In this document: positions 41,530-52,101 of the stretch, piece by piece
Position numbering within the stretch: the stretch's first letter is position 1
Layout: each line of letters opens with the position of its first letter
Assembly: GCA_947631385.1 (NCBI GenBank)
Contig: CANRLE010000001.1
Coordinates: 1-64,000 of the forward strand
Origin: an uncultured Clostridia bacterium
GTDB taxonomy: Bacteria > Bacillota > Clostridia > TANB77 > CAG-508
Length of the DNA: 64,000 nucleotides
Direction of reading: 5' to 3'
The notes under the pieces: generated by a model
Seen by the model: the letters and a program-made list of their open reading frames with translations, nothing else
The model's database searches: none
Told to the model about the DNA's origin: nothing
Position numbers and translations under genes: made by a program

Positions 41530-44500
41530 TTAGTCATCACTTTTGATGATTTTCTTTTTAATGAATATAACTCCTGTGCCTAATATTACTAATAGTGTTG
41601 TTCCTATTAAGATTGGTATAATGTAATTTTGGTCTCCACCAGTACTTGGTGCTACAATTGTTCTTTCTGCTACTGCATCATCTGGTTCTGTATGTCCTGT
41701 ACCTGGTATATAGTTACCTGGTATTGAGGTTGGTCTTGAACCTCCAGTCTTGTCGATTTCTATAACTTCTGTTTCATTGTCTAAGTTTATCTCACTTGAT
41801 GTTGTTACAAGTTTTGATACTTTTAGTTCAACTGACTTTTTCTCTCCTGGTTTTAAGTTTATATCTCCTAATTTTTGTTCTAGTATAAGTTTTTCATTTA
41901 TTTTTGTAACTTGTTCATCTTCTTCTGAATTTTCTGTTCCTAATACTTCAGGTATTACCCTACCATTTAAATCTTCTTTTTCCTTTATGTCCCAATCAAG
42001 ATTTTTGTCAGATTCATATCCCCAATCTCTGTCTAAGTAATCAATAACATCTAAGTTTGTTATTTCTACAAGTTTATTTACATCTTGATGACCATTTCCA
42101 TAATAGTAATATTCTTCGTTAGTGTAATCTTTTTCACTATTATTAGTTGCTGTTATAATGTATCCTACTTCTACTACTGTTCCTTGAAGTAATTCGTTGT
42201 CAAGCTCTAATTTTGCAAAACCATGTTTTGTGTTCCAAGGTCCAATTCCCGTTGGTCGTTCATATGTTACATTTTTACGTTCTCCAGTTATTGTTCCATC
42301 TTCGCCTATTGTTAAATCTGCTAATACTTGACCATTAGCTAATGTGACTTTTATACTTTCTATACGTTTAGACATACTTACTTCTTGTTTTGCTCTTTCA
42401 ATTATTCCAAAGTCTACATTATCTATTTCGTTTGCATAAGATACACCATTTTGTTCATCGTTGAAGTCATCTAATTCTACTCCAATATCCATCTCAGGTG
42501 TTGTAGAATCCATTGTATTGATGGTTATTTTAGAATTTGTCTTACCATTAAATGGGTTTATTTCTTTATCAATGTCTTGTCTTCTATTCCAATCATCTAC
42601 TGCATCAGTATATCTGATTTCAGGATTATTTTTATCAGTACCTTTATACCATTTTGTATTACCATTTTCATAGTTATCCGTGTATCTTTCTTTATCATAT
42701 ATTGTTCCTTTATAGTCTTGTACTGAGATTGTCTTTTGCTTTCCATCTAATGTATATGTCTGTCCTCCCCAAGTATATGTAAGTTCATAATCACCTGGTA
42801 TGTATCCTTCGATTGTGAAGTTTCCATTATCATCAGTTGTTTGTGTATATGATTTACTTGAGCCAGATTTTTCATTTAATGTAACAGTTACTCCTTTTAC
42901 TCCTATTTCACCATTATCAAGTTGACCATTTCCTTCACGTATTTGTAATTCTTGTAGTTTTCCTTCATCTGCATTATCTATAAATACTGTTCCTGATATT
43001 TTTCTTGGACCGTTTATTACTAGTTTTAATGGTTGACTTATATCTGTATCATCTTCATATAAAGCAAGACCTTCATTCTCTCCATTATATTCCAATGGTA
43101 CACAGTTTCCTGGGTTTGAATCTATATCTATTCCTGCATAAGGTGCTCCATCCTTAAGTGGTGAATATGAGTTGATTTCTACTACATTCTCTAGATCTTT
43201 TTGACTACTGTCATTCTCCCCAAAGATACCTTTTAAATCGTTTCTATTTAGCTTAAATTGTACATATATGTTAGCATTCTCATTTGCACCAACTACTGCA
43301 TTAGTTTCAATAACATATTTATGATAGTTACCAATATTTCCACTATCGGTTGAATTAACATTGTTTTCTATATCTCCTGTGTCTTTGTTGTATTTTGTTC
43401 CTATCTTTTCTAGGTGATATCTTTCGTCAGCATAATCTGCAATGCTATTAACTCTTACTATTACATTTGAATCATTATATATTTTTATTTGATAAGTTAC
43501 ATATGCTTCTAATTCATTATTTTTATCGTTAGGGTCTTCATAATTTAAATCAGCTTCATAAATTGCTCTATAATAACTTTTTGGATTGCTTTTTGTACCA
43601 AATACAACTCCAACATTGTTACCTGGATCCTCAGTTCCATCGTCTCTTATAACTTGGCTGTAATTATAAACATGAGATTTATGGTTAATTGTCAATTTTA
43701 CATTTTTAATGTCTTTTGCTATACGAAGATCTGGCTGACTTCTTTCAAATAATCCTAAATTAATATCTGGCACTTCTGTTACAGCATTTTTTCTAATATA
43801 GTCTGCTGTATAGAATTGACCATTATCGCCTATTACTTGCATTTTGTCTATACCACCATCATAAACTTTATCTGTATCAGATTGTATTATAAAATTATTA
43901 TCATGTTCTAATGTTGCCTTAGCTCTTTCATTTCCTGTTGCATTCTTTATACTGTAATTTAATGTTAATGCATTTGTATGTCCAATGCTTGATGTTTCTC
44001 CTGATTGTGGTCCTTCTACAACACTGAATTTATTATTAAACGCTGTTCTGTTTTCTCCTTCTATTGCTTTTGATCCATTTGCTCTGTCTACTCTTGCTGG
44101 TGAACTTTCATATGTTAAACCATCATATTCAAATTCAATATAATAGTCTTGCAATTTATCAATACTAACTTTTTCAAAATAGTAATGACCTTCTTCTACA
44201 TTTAATACACTGTTAGCTACTTTTCCAGTAACCATTGTGCTTACTATTTCATTCGTTGTTCTGTCTTTTAATCTAACTTCAATTCCGCTAAATAATTGAT
44301 CATGAATATCTTGAGTTGTTCCATTGTATAAAGAATTATCGCCATCATTTATTCCTGGTGTATTTTTATCATCTGGTGCTCTATTTATCCATACATATCC
44401 CCATAAGTCTATATATTTTCTTTTATTTTTAAGAGTTATTTCTGTCCATGGTTCTGCTTCTGTTGGTTTTTTAACCATTACAACCTCATGTACCGGTTGA

Positions 44501-47500
44501 CCATCATCACCTGTGATATCATAATATTTAGCATTTTCTCCTAATGATGTTTCTTCTACGGTATATTCACCTACCAAAATGTTAGCAATATAAATTTCTC
44601 CATTTGCATCTGTTATAAATTCTGTCGCAGTTTCTTTTGGTGCATTTGTAATTACATCACGATCTACATCTTCTACACTATATGTTCCTGTAATTTGTGT
44701 TTGAATTTCTCCTTGTGCATTCTTCAATTGTAAATATCCGTCTGCTGTTTTTATCTTAAAGCCTATGCCTGATAATTTCAAATCATCTTTATCTGCATCC
44801 TTTTTAATAATTTTTAAATCCCCTGTTGTTCTTTCATTTTTGGCAGTAAATGTTGTAAAATTATCAGTTTCTGTAGTCATTACTCCTTTATCCTCATATG
44901 TAATAACTATTTTGCTAGTTTCTACTGAACTTTGTCTTTCCAGTTTTTTATTTGTTACATCTTCTGGATTAGATAATTGATATCCTCGGTAATTTCCTAG
45001 TGACGTTTCTTCTATTGTATAGTCACCTATTAGTATATCTATAATATTGATTTTTCCATTTGCATCTGTTATAAATTCTGTTCCATTTTCGATACCATCC
45101 ACAAAAATTATATCTTTACCTAAAGCTGCCGGTGTTACTATTTTTTCATTTATTTGATTCTTAAGTTGATCTTGTTTTTCTCCTGCACTATTTACAACTT
45201 GTACATACTTGCCATCTGATTTTTTAATCTTAAAGCCTATTCCTTCTTGTGGTGTTTCTGTATCCAAATCAATTTTTATAATTTCAAGATTTCCTGTTTG
45301 TTTAGCATTTTTTGCAGTAAATGTTGTAAAGTTATCAGTATTTGTCACCATTGCACCTTTATCTTTATAAGTTATAACTTTTTTATTAGTTTCAATTGAA
45401 CTCTGTCTTTCTACTGCTTTATTTTTTACTTCTGTTGGATTAGACAATTCATATCCTCGATAACCTCCTAGTGATGTTTCTTCTATCGTATATTTACCTA
45501 TTAATATGTCTATAATATTGATTTTTCCATTTACATCTGTTATAAATTCTGTTCCATTTTCAATACCATCAACAAAAACTATGTTTTTACCTAAAGCTGC
45601 TGGCGTTACTTGTTTTCCATCTATCTTATTTTTTAACTGATCTCGTTTTTTTCCTTCTTTATTAACCACTTGGACATATTGACCATTTGATCCTTTAATC
45701 TTAAATCCTACTCCCTCTTGTGGCTTATTAGTATCGAAATCAATTTTCATAATTTCAAGATTTCCTGTTTGTTTAACATTTACTAATTTAAACTCATTTG
45801 GTCCTCCATTTACTTTTACTTTTATTTCACCAACTTTTTCAACTTTATAACCATAATGATTATTAATAGTTTCTACAACTTTATAAGTTGCTATTGGTAA
45901 ATTATCAATCGTCACACCTTGTTTTGCTTGACCTGACTCTATTTTATAACGATTACCTACTATGCTATTACTCTTTTCAGGATTATAAGCATCACTATAT
46001 TTTTCATCATCACCTGCTGCAAGATTTCCTCCATACCATCTCTTTTTACGTGATAATCTATATACTCCATCATCTAATTTATTTAGTTTTACAGTTACTT
46101 CTCCACCATTTTCTTCAACTTTATAAGTTTTTATTAAAGTAACTTTTCCATTTTTTGCTACTTTTTCTAGTTTATATTCTGCTTTTAGCAATTCTGTTCT
46201 TGTTATGCTTGTTTCTCCTGAATCTACTTTTCCATTTTTTACTTCTTTTTCCCATAATTTCACTTCTGGTAACCACAACATAAATTCTATATCATCTAAT
46301 TGCAAATTTTCATCATCTAAGTCTTGTTTGATTACAGTTAGTGCTCCCTTTTTTATAATCCATTCTATTTGCTTATTTTCAAATATTTTCTCCGTAAATG
46401 GATCTGTTCCACCTGGTATTCTTCTATCAGTTTCAACACGTTGATAGTCAGGAGCATAATTATAAACTACATATCCACTTCTTGTAATTGTTGTAATTTT
46501 TGTTTTTTCTCTATCCGCTTTTAAAACTACTTTAGAAATTCCATCATTACATTTGTCTGCAGATATTTTTATATAAAATGTTCGCCCTTCTGAACTCGTT
46601 GCAGACACAGATAACGCTTTTGCTTCTCCATTTTTATCACACGTAATACCTCCTGTAACTAATTGTCCATTATTATCATATAATAAACAAGTATAACTTT
46701 TCACGTTACAATCATTTGAATACTTAAATGGTCCTAAAATGTAATTTCCATTATCTTCTTTTACATTTACGTCAAAATTACTATTTAGCTTACTTAATAT
46801 CATGTCTTTCTCTTCACTACTTTTAACAATAGTTTTCATCTCACTCTTTACAAATGAAAAAACATAATTTCCCGTTCCTGCTGCCGCACCATGATCTATA
46901 CACCATCCGCCATGTCCATCTGGTCCACCATAAAATCTAGATGTCCATCCTAATCTACCTTTTTCTCTATAATAATTAACATCATAATTATTACCCCAAA
47001 CTGCCTTCCATGTAAACGTTGTATATTGTGGATAAGCTGCCTGTACATTCATATTTTGTGAAGTAAAAACAGTCATGAAAATTATTACAAATATTGCTAA
47101 TTTTCCTCCTATTTTTAGCCACTTAAATTTTATTCCCAGAAACATTCCTATTCCTACAAGTGTCAATATAATGATACCAATAGATATATAAGTAACCGCA
47201 CCTGTACTAATAGAAATAATAATATCTGCACTAGAAGAATTGTTACTTGTATTACTATCTTCTATATTTAATGAATTACTAATTTCACTTATTTCTGCTA
47301 TATTTTTAAAGATTCCTGTATTATTTGCTGTCATTGATTTAGTTAATATTAATGTTAATTTTCTGCTTTCTCCAACTTGAATTTTTTGATTTGAAGTACT
47401 TGTATTAACTAATTTTCCAGTAGCTTGAATTGCCCAATTTTTATTTAATTCAGAAGAGAATGTAAATCCTTCTGGTACTGCATCTATTACCTTATTAACT

Positions 47501-50500
47501 ATTGCTGGTACTTCTCCAACATTAGTTAATATTATACTATATTCTACAATTACTGTAGCACCTTCAATTTCTTTTGCTCTTATTTCTGCTTTTGCAAGTT
47601 TCTCATTATTATAAGCATATTGTTTAGTTCCATTTTTTGTATTAACTACTACTTTTGTAATATATTTATCTAATTTTATATCACAAACTTTATTTTTAAT
47701 TAATCCTATATCAATATTTGATTTATCACTATCTAAAGTAATAATATCAGTTACTCCTACTAATAGTGAATTATTCTGTAATGTTACCTTTTTACTAATA
47801 ACATCACAATTTAAATTTTCTGATACTCCGTTTTTTTGATATTCTGCTACTTTATAAGTATCTGTATCATATTGGAATACAACAATATATTTACCTTTTT
47901 CTATATCTGCAAATTCATAATTTCCATTTGAATCTGTTTTTGTATCCGCTTTTGTTGTATTTTTTTCTGTATCTAACAACATAACATTAATTTCACTCAT
48001 ATGTGGTTCAGTAACTTGTCGCTCACCATCTCCATTTTCATCATTCCACGCTATTCCTGATATACTATATGTGCTTGGCTCTGTTGGCTCCTCTGTATTT
48101 CCTGGTAAGTTTGGATCTGTTGGTTGTTCTTGATTTCCTGGAACATCTGGATTTGTTGGTCCTACTGGATTTTCTGGTACATCTGGTTCTATTGGTTCTT
48201 CTGGTTCTTCATCATCTACTATTTCCTCTTCATCATATGGTAATATTGTATGTACTATAGTATTAGATGTTTTAGTAGGAACAGCTATTGTAGTATCTTC
48301 TCCAAAAACTACACTTGTATCTGTTATTGTTGCATTATTTTCTATTCTAGTTTTTTGATATACCGCTCCTGCTGTTGTATTTACATTAATTACAGCACTT
48401 TCTTGATATGGAATATTAAGATATAATTCTACATTTGCTAAACGATTTCCATCTTCATCACTTAATATAGAATCAATATTTTCAGTACATTGTACTTTTG
48501 TTGCATTTCCTGTTTCATGATCTATTTCCCAAGTATCATAAGTAACAGATACTGGATTTACTTCTTCTGGTAAGAAATCTGTTAAACAAACACTTAATGG
48601 TACATCATCAATATTAGTTTTACCTGTTTTTGTTACTACTATTTGATAATTAATTTGATCTTCATATTGAACTTCTTCTCCTTCATTTCCTGAAGTCATC
48701 ACAATAGAAACATCATTATATCCTTGTACAATTCTGTTTTCATTAGTAGTATATTCAACATTTTCTACTGTATATTTTGCTACTGATGTTAATTCTATTT
48801 TTGGATTATTTTCTAGTTTATCTCTATCTATTTGCATACCAAAACAATAAATTCCATCATTAGATTTTACTTTTAAAGTAACTACATTGTCTGAAGATAT
48901 TTCTACATTTTCCATAGGTATAATTTCTATGCTGTCTGTATCTAATGCGTCGTTTCCTTTTGTAACAAATTTTAGATTTACTTCTTTTGGAAGAAATACT
49001 TTTAAAATTCCTTCCTTAGTTTCATCACTTGTTACTTTTACTGTATAAGTCCAATCTCCTCTATCCCCACCATCATGGAAAGCTCCTAAAAATACTTTTG
49101 CTTCTGCCTGTTTTACAGTATTAGTTAATTGATAACTAGCAACTGGTGTATCTCCAATATAAGCCACAATATTAGTTGTTAATTGTATTTCATCTACATC
49201 TTTTAAATCATTTATTTGTACTTCATAAAAAGTGTTATATTCTTCTCCTGCTTTTAAAGTTCCTACCTGTATTGCCTTTTCTGTTAGATTCTCATTAAAG
49301 TTATATTTATATTCTCCTCCCATAGTATTATAATCTGCCACTAATTCTCCATAAGTAGCACCTTCTGGTATAGAACCAACAATTTTTAAATTGTTAATTT
49401 CTTCATTAGAAGTATTTGTTACCTTTATATTGTATTTAACGTATTCTCCTTCATATAAAGTATCACCACTAGATATAGCAGTGTTACCTTTTACGGGTGC
49501 AACTTCTATTTTTAAATTTTGATTATCCTCTATAACTGGTTTAATTTCTTCATATTTTAAAGGTATTCCTTCATTAATTTGTGCAATTTCTTCATTATAG
49601 TTTTCCATTTGTATTTCTGTAGATACATTTCCTACTTCCAAACTTCCATCTAAAGTAAATTGATTTGTATATGATAAATTAATATTAGATTTATCATTTT
49701 CTATATTCTTTCTTAATATCACTGTTACAGGTATTTTTATATTTGTCAATAAGTTGAAATTATTTTCATTATATTGTGTTTGTGTTCCTATTAAATTTGC
49801 CACTATAACAATATTTCCTTTTTCATTAACTTCTGTATATGGATCTTCTAAAATTAATCCATTATCATATACAATACAGCTATTTCCTAAAACTACTTTT
49901 TCAACTTCATTTGGTAATTCTATTCTTACATTTGGATTTTTTAACATGTTATTTTGTACAGAATTTGCTTTCATGTATATATTGAATTCCATATCATTTT
50001 GTTGTTTATTAGTCCAATTTAAACTACTAATTTCCATAGAGACATCTATTTTGGCATCTTTTATATCTATACTATGTTCTGCTAACTCATTACTTGTTTC
50101 TATTGAATTCAAATCTAATTTTGTTGATTTTATTTCTTTTGCATTTTCAAGAGTTAATATACCCTCACTTTTTACTTCACTTGTTCTAATTCCTATTTTT
50201 CCTATTTCTTTTTCATAATTTATAGTTATAGTTCCTTCTTCTGTAAATTGACTATCTTTATTAATTGTGGCTAAGATTTCTCCATTTTCATCTACGATTT
50301 CAATGCTACCTTCTTCTCCTAGAAGCTTTTGCATTTCGTCTTTTGATATTTTTGTGCTTTTGTAAATGATATTCTCGCTATTATTTTCATTCAACTCTAT
50401 TTTTTCTTGAGCTTCTTTTTTACTAATCATAATTTGTTCTTTTTCTTGATATGGTGTATTATAGCTTGTACCATTTAATATATTTGATTTTATATATCCA

Positions 50501-51165
50501 TTATAAATATCATCAGTTTGATATGATACTGATGTTAAAGTTTCTAAGTTTTCAGTTTGTTTTGCTTCTAATGTTGTTTCTCCATTAATTGGCATATCTT
50601 CTTCAAATAAAGTATTTTTTGCCATCACTTTAATAGACAATTCTCTTTCTAAATTGTCTGCTGTATATGTATCATAATAACAAATTACAATATACTCATC
50701 TCTAGCATTTTCACTTGGTTCTTCTGCAAACTTAGCTTCTCCTTTTTCATTTTGGTTATCAGCTTGTATTACAACTTCACCTGTATTTTCATTATATTGA
50801 TAGTTTGCTTTTACACTAGTTTTCTCTCCATTTGTCACTTCTGTACATTTTGGAATTACATTCACATTAGTTGGATATTTACCGTCAATTTTGTTTAATT
50901 GAATTGTTGTTTCACTAGTCTTAATAGGAGAAAATTCTTTATCTTCTCCTTTTTCAACTCTTGATTTAATTCCATATTGCACTAATGTTCCATTATCTTG
51001 GTCAGATAGATTGTAGTTTATGTATTTTTGCAATTCTGCTTCTATTACTATTTTCGTATCATCTACACCAAAACTAGTTAATATCTGTAATTGCATTACT
51101 AACATTATGCTGATAAGCATTACTGTTGCTAAAATGATTCCTACTTTCAAAACTTTATTTTTCAT
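41530..51165 (-). CDS. 3211-residue surface protein C (A-B fusion)
   Basis: One open frame that combines homologues of protein A and protein B. Residues 1-30 are an export helix; about 540-1020 are DUF11-like repeats; 1020-1080 is a Pro-rich linker (EPEEPIEPDVPENP type); about 1085-1190 is an SdrD B-like domain; ISTGAV plus a membrane helix (about 1310-1340) matches the end of protein A. A second hydrophobic segment (about 1350-1372) then ends NVQA-AYPQY, a good signal-peptidase site at A1376, and GGWCIDHG near 1421 matches the start of protein B. Three 157-residue SpaA-like repeats follow from residue 1800, then two SdrD B-like domains, and a C-terminal APSTGG sorting motif, helix and KKKIIKSDD. 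Start ATG 51165 has AGGAGGAAAC upstream. Confidence 0.88.
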   Translation of the reverse strand: MKNKVLKVGIILATVMLISIMLVMQLQILTSFGVDDTKIVIEAELQKYINYNLSDQDNGTLVQYGIKSRVEKGEDKEFSPIKTSETTIQLNKIDGKYPTNVNVIPKCTEVTNGEKTSVKANYQYNENTGEVVIQADNQNEKGEAKFAEEPSENARDEYIVICYYDTYTADNLERELSIKVMAKNTLFEEDMPINGETTLEAKQTENLETLTSVSYQTDDIYNGYIKSNILNGTSYNTPYQEKEQIMISKKEAQEKIELNENNSENIIYKSTKISKDEMQKLLGEEGSIEIVDENGEILATINKDSQFTEEGTITINYEKEIGKIGIRTSEVKSEGILTLENAKEIKSTKLDLNSIETSNELAEHSIDIKDAKIDVSMEISSLNWTNKQQNDMEFNIYMKANSVQNNMLKNPNVRIELPNEVEKVVLGNSCIVYDNGLILEDPYTEVNEKGNIVIVANLIGTQTQYNENNFNLLTNIKIPVTVILRKNIENDKSNINLSYTNQFTLDGSLEVGNVSTEIQMENYNEEIAQINEGIPLKYEEIKPVIEDNQNLKIEVAPVKGNTAISSGDTLYEGEYVKYNIKVTNTSNEEINNLKIVGSIPEGATYGELVADYNTMGGEYKYNFNENLTEKAIQVGTLKAGEEYNTFYEVQINDLKDVDEIQLTTNIVAYIGDTPVASYQLTNTVKQAEAKVFLGAFHDGGDRGDWTYTVKVTSDETKEGILKVFLPKEVNLKFVTKGNDALDTDSIEIIPMENVEISSDNVVTLKVKSNDGIYCFGMQIDRDKLENNPKIELTSVAKYTVENVEYTTNENRIVQGYNDVSIVMTSGNEGEEVQYEDQINYQIVVTKTGKTNIDDVPLSVCLTDFLPEEVNPVSVTYDTWEIDHETGNATKVQCTENIDSILSDEDGNRLANVELYLNIPYQESAVINVNTTAGAVYQKTRIENNATITDTSVVFGEDTTIAVPTKTSNTIVHTILPYDEEEIVDDEEPEEPIEPDVPENPVGPTNPDVPGNQEQPTDPNLPGNTEEPTEPSTYSISGIAWNDENGDGERQVTEPHMSEINVMLLDTEKNTTKADTKTDSNGNYEFADIEKGKYIVVFQYDTDTYKVAEYQKNGVSENLNCDVISKKVTLQNNSLLVGVTDIITLDSDKSNIDIGLIKNKVCDIKLDKYITKVVVNTKNGTKQYAYNNEKLAKAEIRAKEIEGATVIVEYSIILTNVGEVPAIVNKVIDAVPEGFTFSSELNKNWAIQATGKLVNTSTSNQKIQVGESRKLTLILTKSMTANNTGIFKNIAEISEISNSLNIEDSNTSNNSSSADIIISISTGAVTYISIGIIILTLVGIGMFLGIKFKWLKIGGKLAIFVIIFMTVFTSQNMNVQAAYPQYTTFTWKAVWGNNYDVNYYREKGRLGWTSRFYGGPDGHGGWCIDHGAAAGTGNYVFSFVKSEMKTIVKSSEEKDMILSKLNSNFDVNVKEDNGNYILGPFKYSNDCNVKSYTCLLYDNNGQLVTGGITCDKNGEAKALSVSATSSEGRTFYIKISADKCNDGISKVVLKADREKTKITTITRSGYVVYNYAPDYQRVETDRRIPGGTDPFTEKIFENKQIEWIIKKGALTVIKQDLDDENLQLDDIEFMLWLPEVKLWEKEVKNGKVDSGETSITRTELLKAEYKLEKVAKNGKVTLIKTYKVEENGGEVTVKLNKLDDGVYRLSRKKRWYGGNLAAGDDEKYSDAYNPEKSNSIVGNRYKIESGQAKQGVTIDNLPIATYKVVETINNHYGYKVEKVGEIKVKVNGGPNEFKLVNVKQTGNLEIMKIDFDTNKPQEGVGFKIKGSNGQYVQVVNKEGKKRDQLKNKIDGKQVTPAALGKNIVFVDGIENGTEFITDVNGKINIIDILIGKYTIEETSLGGYRGYELSNPTEVKNKAVERQSSIETNKKVITYKDKGAMVTNTDNFTTFTAKNAKQTGNLEIIKIDLDTETPQEGIGFKIKKSDGKYVQVVNSAGEKQDQLKNQINEKIVTPAALGKDIIFVDGIENGTEFITDANGKINIIDILIGDYTIEETSLGNYRGYQLSNPEDVTNKKLERQSSVETSKIVITYEDKGVMTTETDNFTTFTAKNERTTGDLKIIKKDADKDDLKLSGIGFKIKTADGYLQLKNAQGEIQTQITGTYSVEDVDRDVITNAPKETATEFITDANGEIYIANILVGEYTVEETSLGENAKYYDITGDDGQPVHEVVMVKKPTEAEPWTEITLKNKRKYIDLWGYVWINRAPDDKNTPGINDGDNSLYNGTTQDIHDQLFSGIEVRLKDRTTNEIVSTMVTGKVANSVLNVEEGHYYFEKVSIDKLQDYYIEFEYDGLTYESSPARVDRANGSKAIEGENRTAFNNKFSVVEGPQSGETSSIGHTNALTLNYSIKNATGNERAKATLEHDNNFIIQSDTDKVYDGGIDKMQVIGDNGQFYTADYIRKNAVTEVPDINLGLFERSQPDLRIAKDIKNVKLTINHKSHVYNYSQVIRDDGTEDPGNNVGVVFGTKSNPKSYYRAIYEADLNYEDPNDKNNELEAYVTYQIKIYNDSNVIVRVNSIADYADERYHLEKIGTKYNKDTGDIENNVNSTDSGNIGNYHKYVIETNAVVGANENANIYVQFKLNRNDLKGIFGENDSSQKDLENVVEINSYSPLKDGAPYAGIDIDSNPGNCVPLEYNGENEGLALYEDDTDISQPLKLVINGPRKISGTVFIDNADEGKLQELQIREGNGQLDNGEIGVKGVTVTLNEKSGSSKSYTQTTDDNGNFTIEGYIPGDYELTYTWGGQTYTLDGKQKTISVQDYKGTIYDKERYTDNYENGNTKWYKGTDKNNPEIRYTDAVDDWNRRQDIDKEINPFNGKTNSKITINTMDSTTPEMDIGVELDDFNDEQNGVSYANEIDNVDFGIIERAKQEVSMSKRIESIKVTLANGQVLADLTIGEDGTITGERKNVTYERPTGIGPWNTKHGFAKLELDNELLQGTVVEVGYIITATNNSEKDYTNEEYYYYGNGHQDVNKLVEITNLDVIDYLDRDWGYESDKNLDWDIKEKEDLNGRVIPEVLGTENSEEDEQVTKINEKLILEQKLGDINLKPGEKKSVELKVSKLVTTSSEINLDNETEVIEIDKTGGSRPTSIPGNYIPGTGHTEPDDAVAERTIVAPSTGGDQNYIIPILIGTTLLVILGTGVIFIKKKIIKSDD
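44355..45768 (-). repeat. Three SpaA/Cna_B-type repeats of 471 bp
   Basis: In protein C, residues 1800-1956 (45768-45298) and 1957-2113 (45297-44827) are close copies, each starting TGNLEI and containing TPAALGK and GTEFITD; a third, more diverged unit starts at residue 2114 with TGDLKIIKKDADKDDLKLSG. Such domains often carry Lys-Asn isopeptide bonds. Confidence 0.85.
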
Positions 51166-51197
51166 AGTTTCCTCCTTATGATTATCTTCTATAATAT

Positions 51198-51225
51198 ATT
51201 ATAAAGGCTTTTTTTTATAATTCAA
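51198..51225 (-). promoter_or_regulatory. Candidate promoter of surface gene C
   Basis: Minus strand TTGAAT (51225-51220), 16-bp spacer, TATAAT (51203-51198), about 30 bases before the start codon. The rest of the 51166-51470 gap is A/T-rich, contains a small TAATATT/AATATTA inverted repeat near 51330-51347 and the plus-strand promoter of the next gene, and no gene. Confidence 0.5.
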
Positions 51226-51395
51226 TACCTTTTCTTCTTCATTTGTAGGCAAAAATCTATACTCTCTTACGGAAAATATATTCGTCAATAAATTATGTTA
51301 TAATATTATTTTTTTGTTACAATTCGTAATATTTTGTAATATTACAACCACCTCACTTTATTATACATCATTTTTGCCCATTTTTCAATGGTTTT

Positions 51396-51424
51396 TTGAC
51401 AAAAAATAACTTTTTATGTAAAAT
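51396..51424 (+). promoter_or_regulatory. Promoter of the two small genes
   Basis: TTGACA (51396-51401), 17 bp, TAAAAT (51419-51424) with a TG extension (TGT just before the -10). Confidence 0.7.
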
Positions 51425-51479
51425 TTTTCGATTGTCAAGTTTTTTTTACTTCATCATATAATGTTAAGAGGTGATTTTC

Positions 51480-51836
51480 TTGAATAATATGAATTTTGAT
51501 GAAAATACGATAAATAAGCTAAAAGATATGATGGATAAAGGAGAATTAAATGACGTTATTTCTAAAATTTCGCCAGAAATGATTCAAAATTTTTCTTCTG
51601 CAATGTCTCATGAAAACACTAATAACATTGATATTAATACTTTGATGAAAATGAAAACTGTTATGGAAAAATTGAATAATTCTAATGACCCAAGGTCAAA
51701 TCTATTATATTCTTTAAAGCCTTATCTTAGAGAAGAACGAAAAGAAAAGTTAGATCAGTATGCTAATTTACTGAACATAGCTAAAATTGCTGACATTTTT
51801 AAGAATGAAAATAAGGAGAAACCTCACGATGTCTAA
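51480..51836 (+). CDS. Small helical protein of unknown function
   Basis: About 118 residues, predicted mostly helical and charged, with no membrane segment: NTINKLKDMMDKGELNDVI, then a central QNFSSAMSHE linker and a C-terminal helix pair. I do not recognise a family, although similar short proteins paired with a small membrane protein occur in clostridia. TTG 51480 is the likely start because AGAGGTG ends seven bases before it; the GTG at 51471 lies in that ribosome site and ATG 51489 is too far away. It overlaps the next gene by eight bases, so the two are coupled. Confidence 0.65.
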   Translation: MNNMNFDENTINKLKDMMDKGELNDVISKISPEMIQNFSSAMSHENTNNIDINTLMKMKTVMEKLNNSNDPRSNLLYSLKPYLREERKEKLDQYANLLNIAKIADIFKNENKEKPHDV

Positions 51837-52101
51837 TTATTATAACAATTATTGGTATAGATATAATAATAATGAAATTCATAAAGAGCAAGAAAAAAAA
51901 TCATCTAGATATTATCACTTTGGACCCGTAAATTTTAAGAATCCTCTTTTTTGTGATATCGAAGAACCTATTTTTGAAGTTCTCGGAATTTCTTTATATC
52001 TAGATGATATTATTATTATTGGTTTATTATTTTTTTTATATCAAGAAGGTGTGCAAGATGAAATGCTTTACATAGCTTTGATTATGTTACTATTAAGCTA
52101 A
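51829..52101 (+). CDS. Small membrane-associated protein
   Basis: A 90-residue protein starting MSNYYNNYWYRYNNNE, rich in Tyr and Asn like some spore-coat-type sequences, and ending with a hydrophobic Leu/Ile segment (about 60-90, DDIIIIGLLFFLYQEG and ALIMLLLS). This short tail pattern with an acidic start is common in small clostridial proteins of unknown role. AAGGAGA lies upstream of ATG 51829, which is inside the end of the preceding gene. It converges on minC with a single base between the stops. Confidence 0.7.
   Translation: MSNYYNNYWYRYNNNEIHKEQEKKSSRYYHFGPVNFKNPLFCDIEEPIFEVLGISLYLDDIIIIGLLFFLYQEGVQDEMLYIALIMLLLS

Noticed and set aside
49754..50218. 154-codon plus-strand ORF inside surface gene C
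   Set aside because: Antisense shadow of a long gene with biased codon use; no ribosome site and no recognisable protein.
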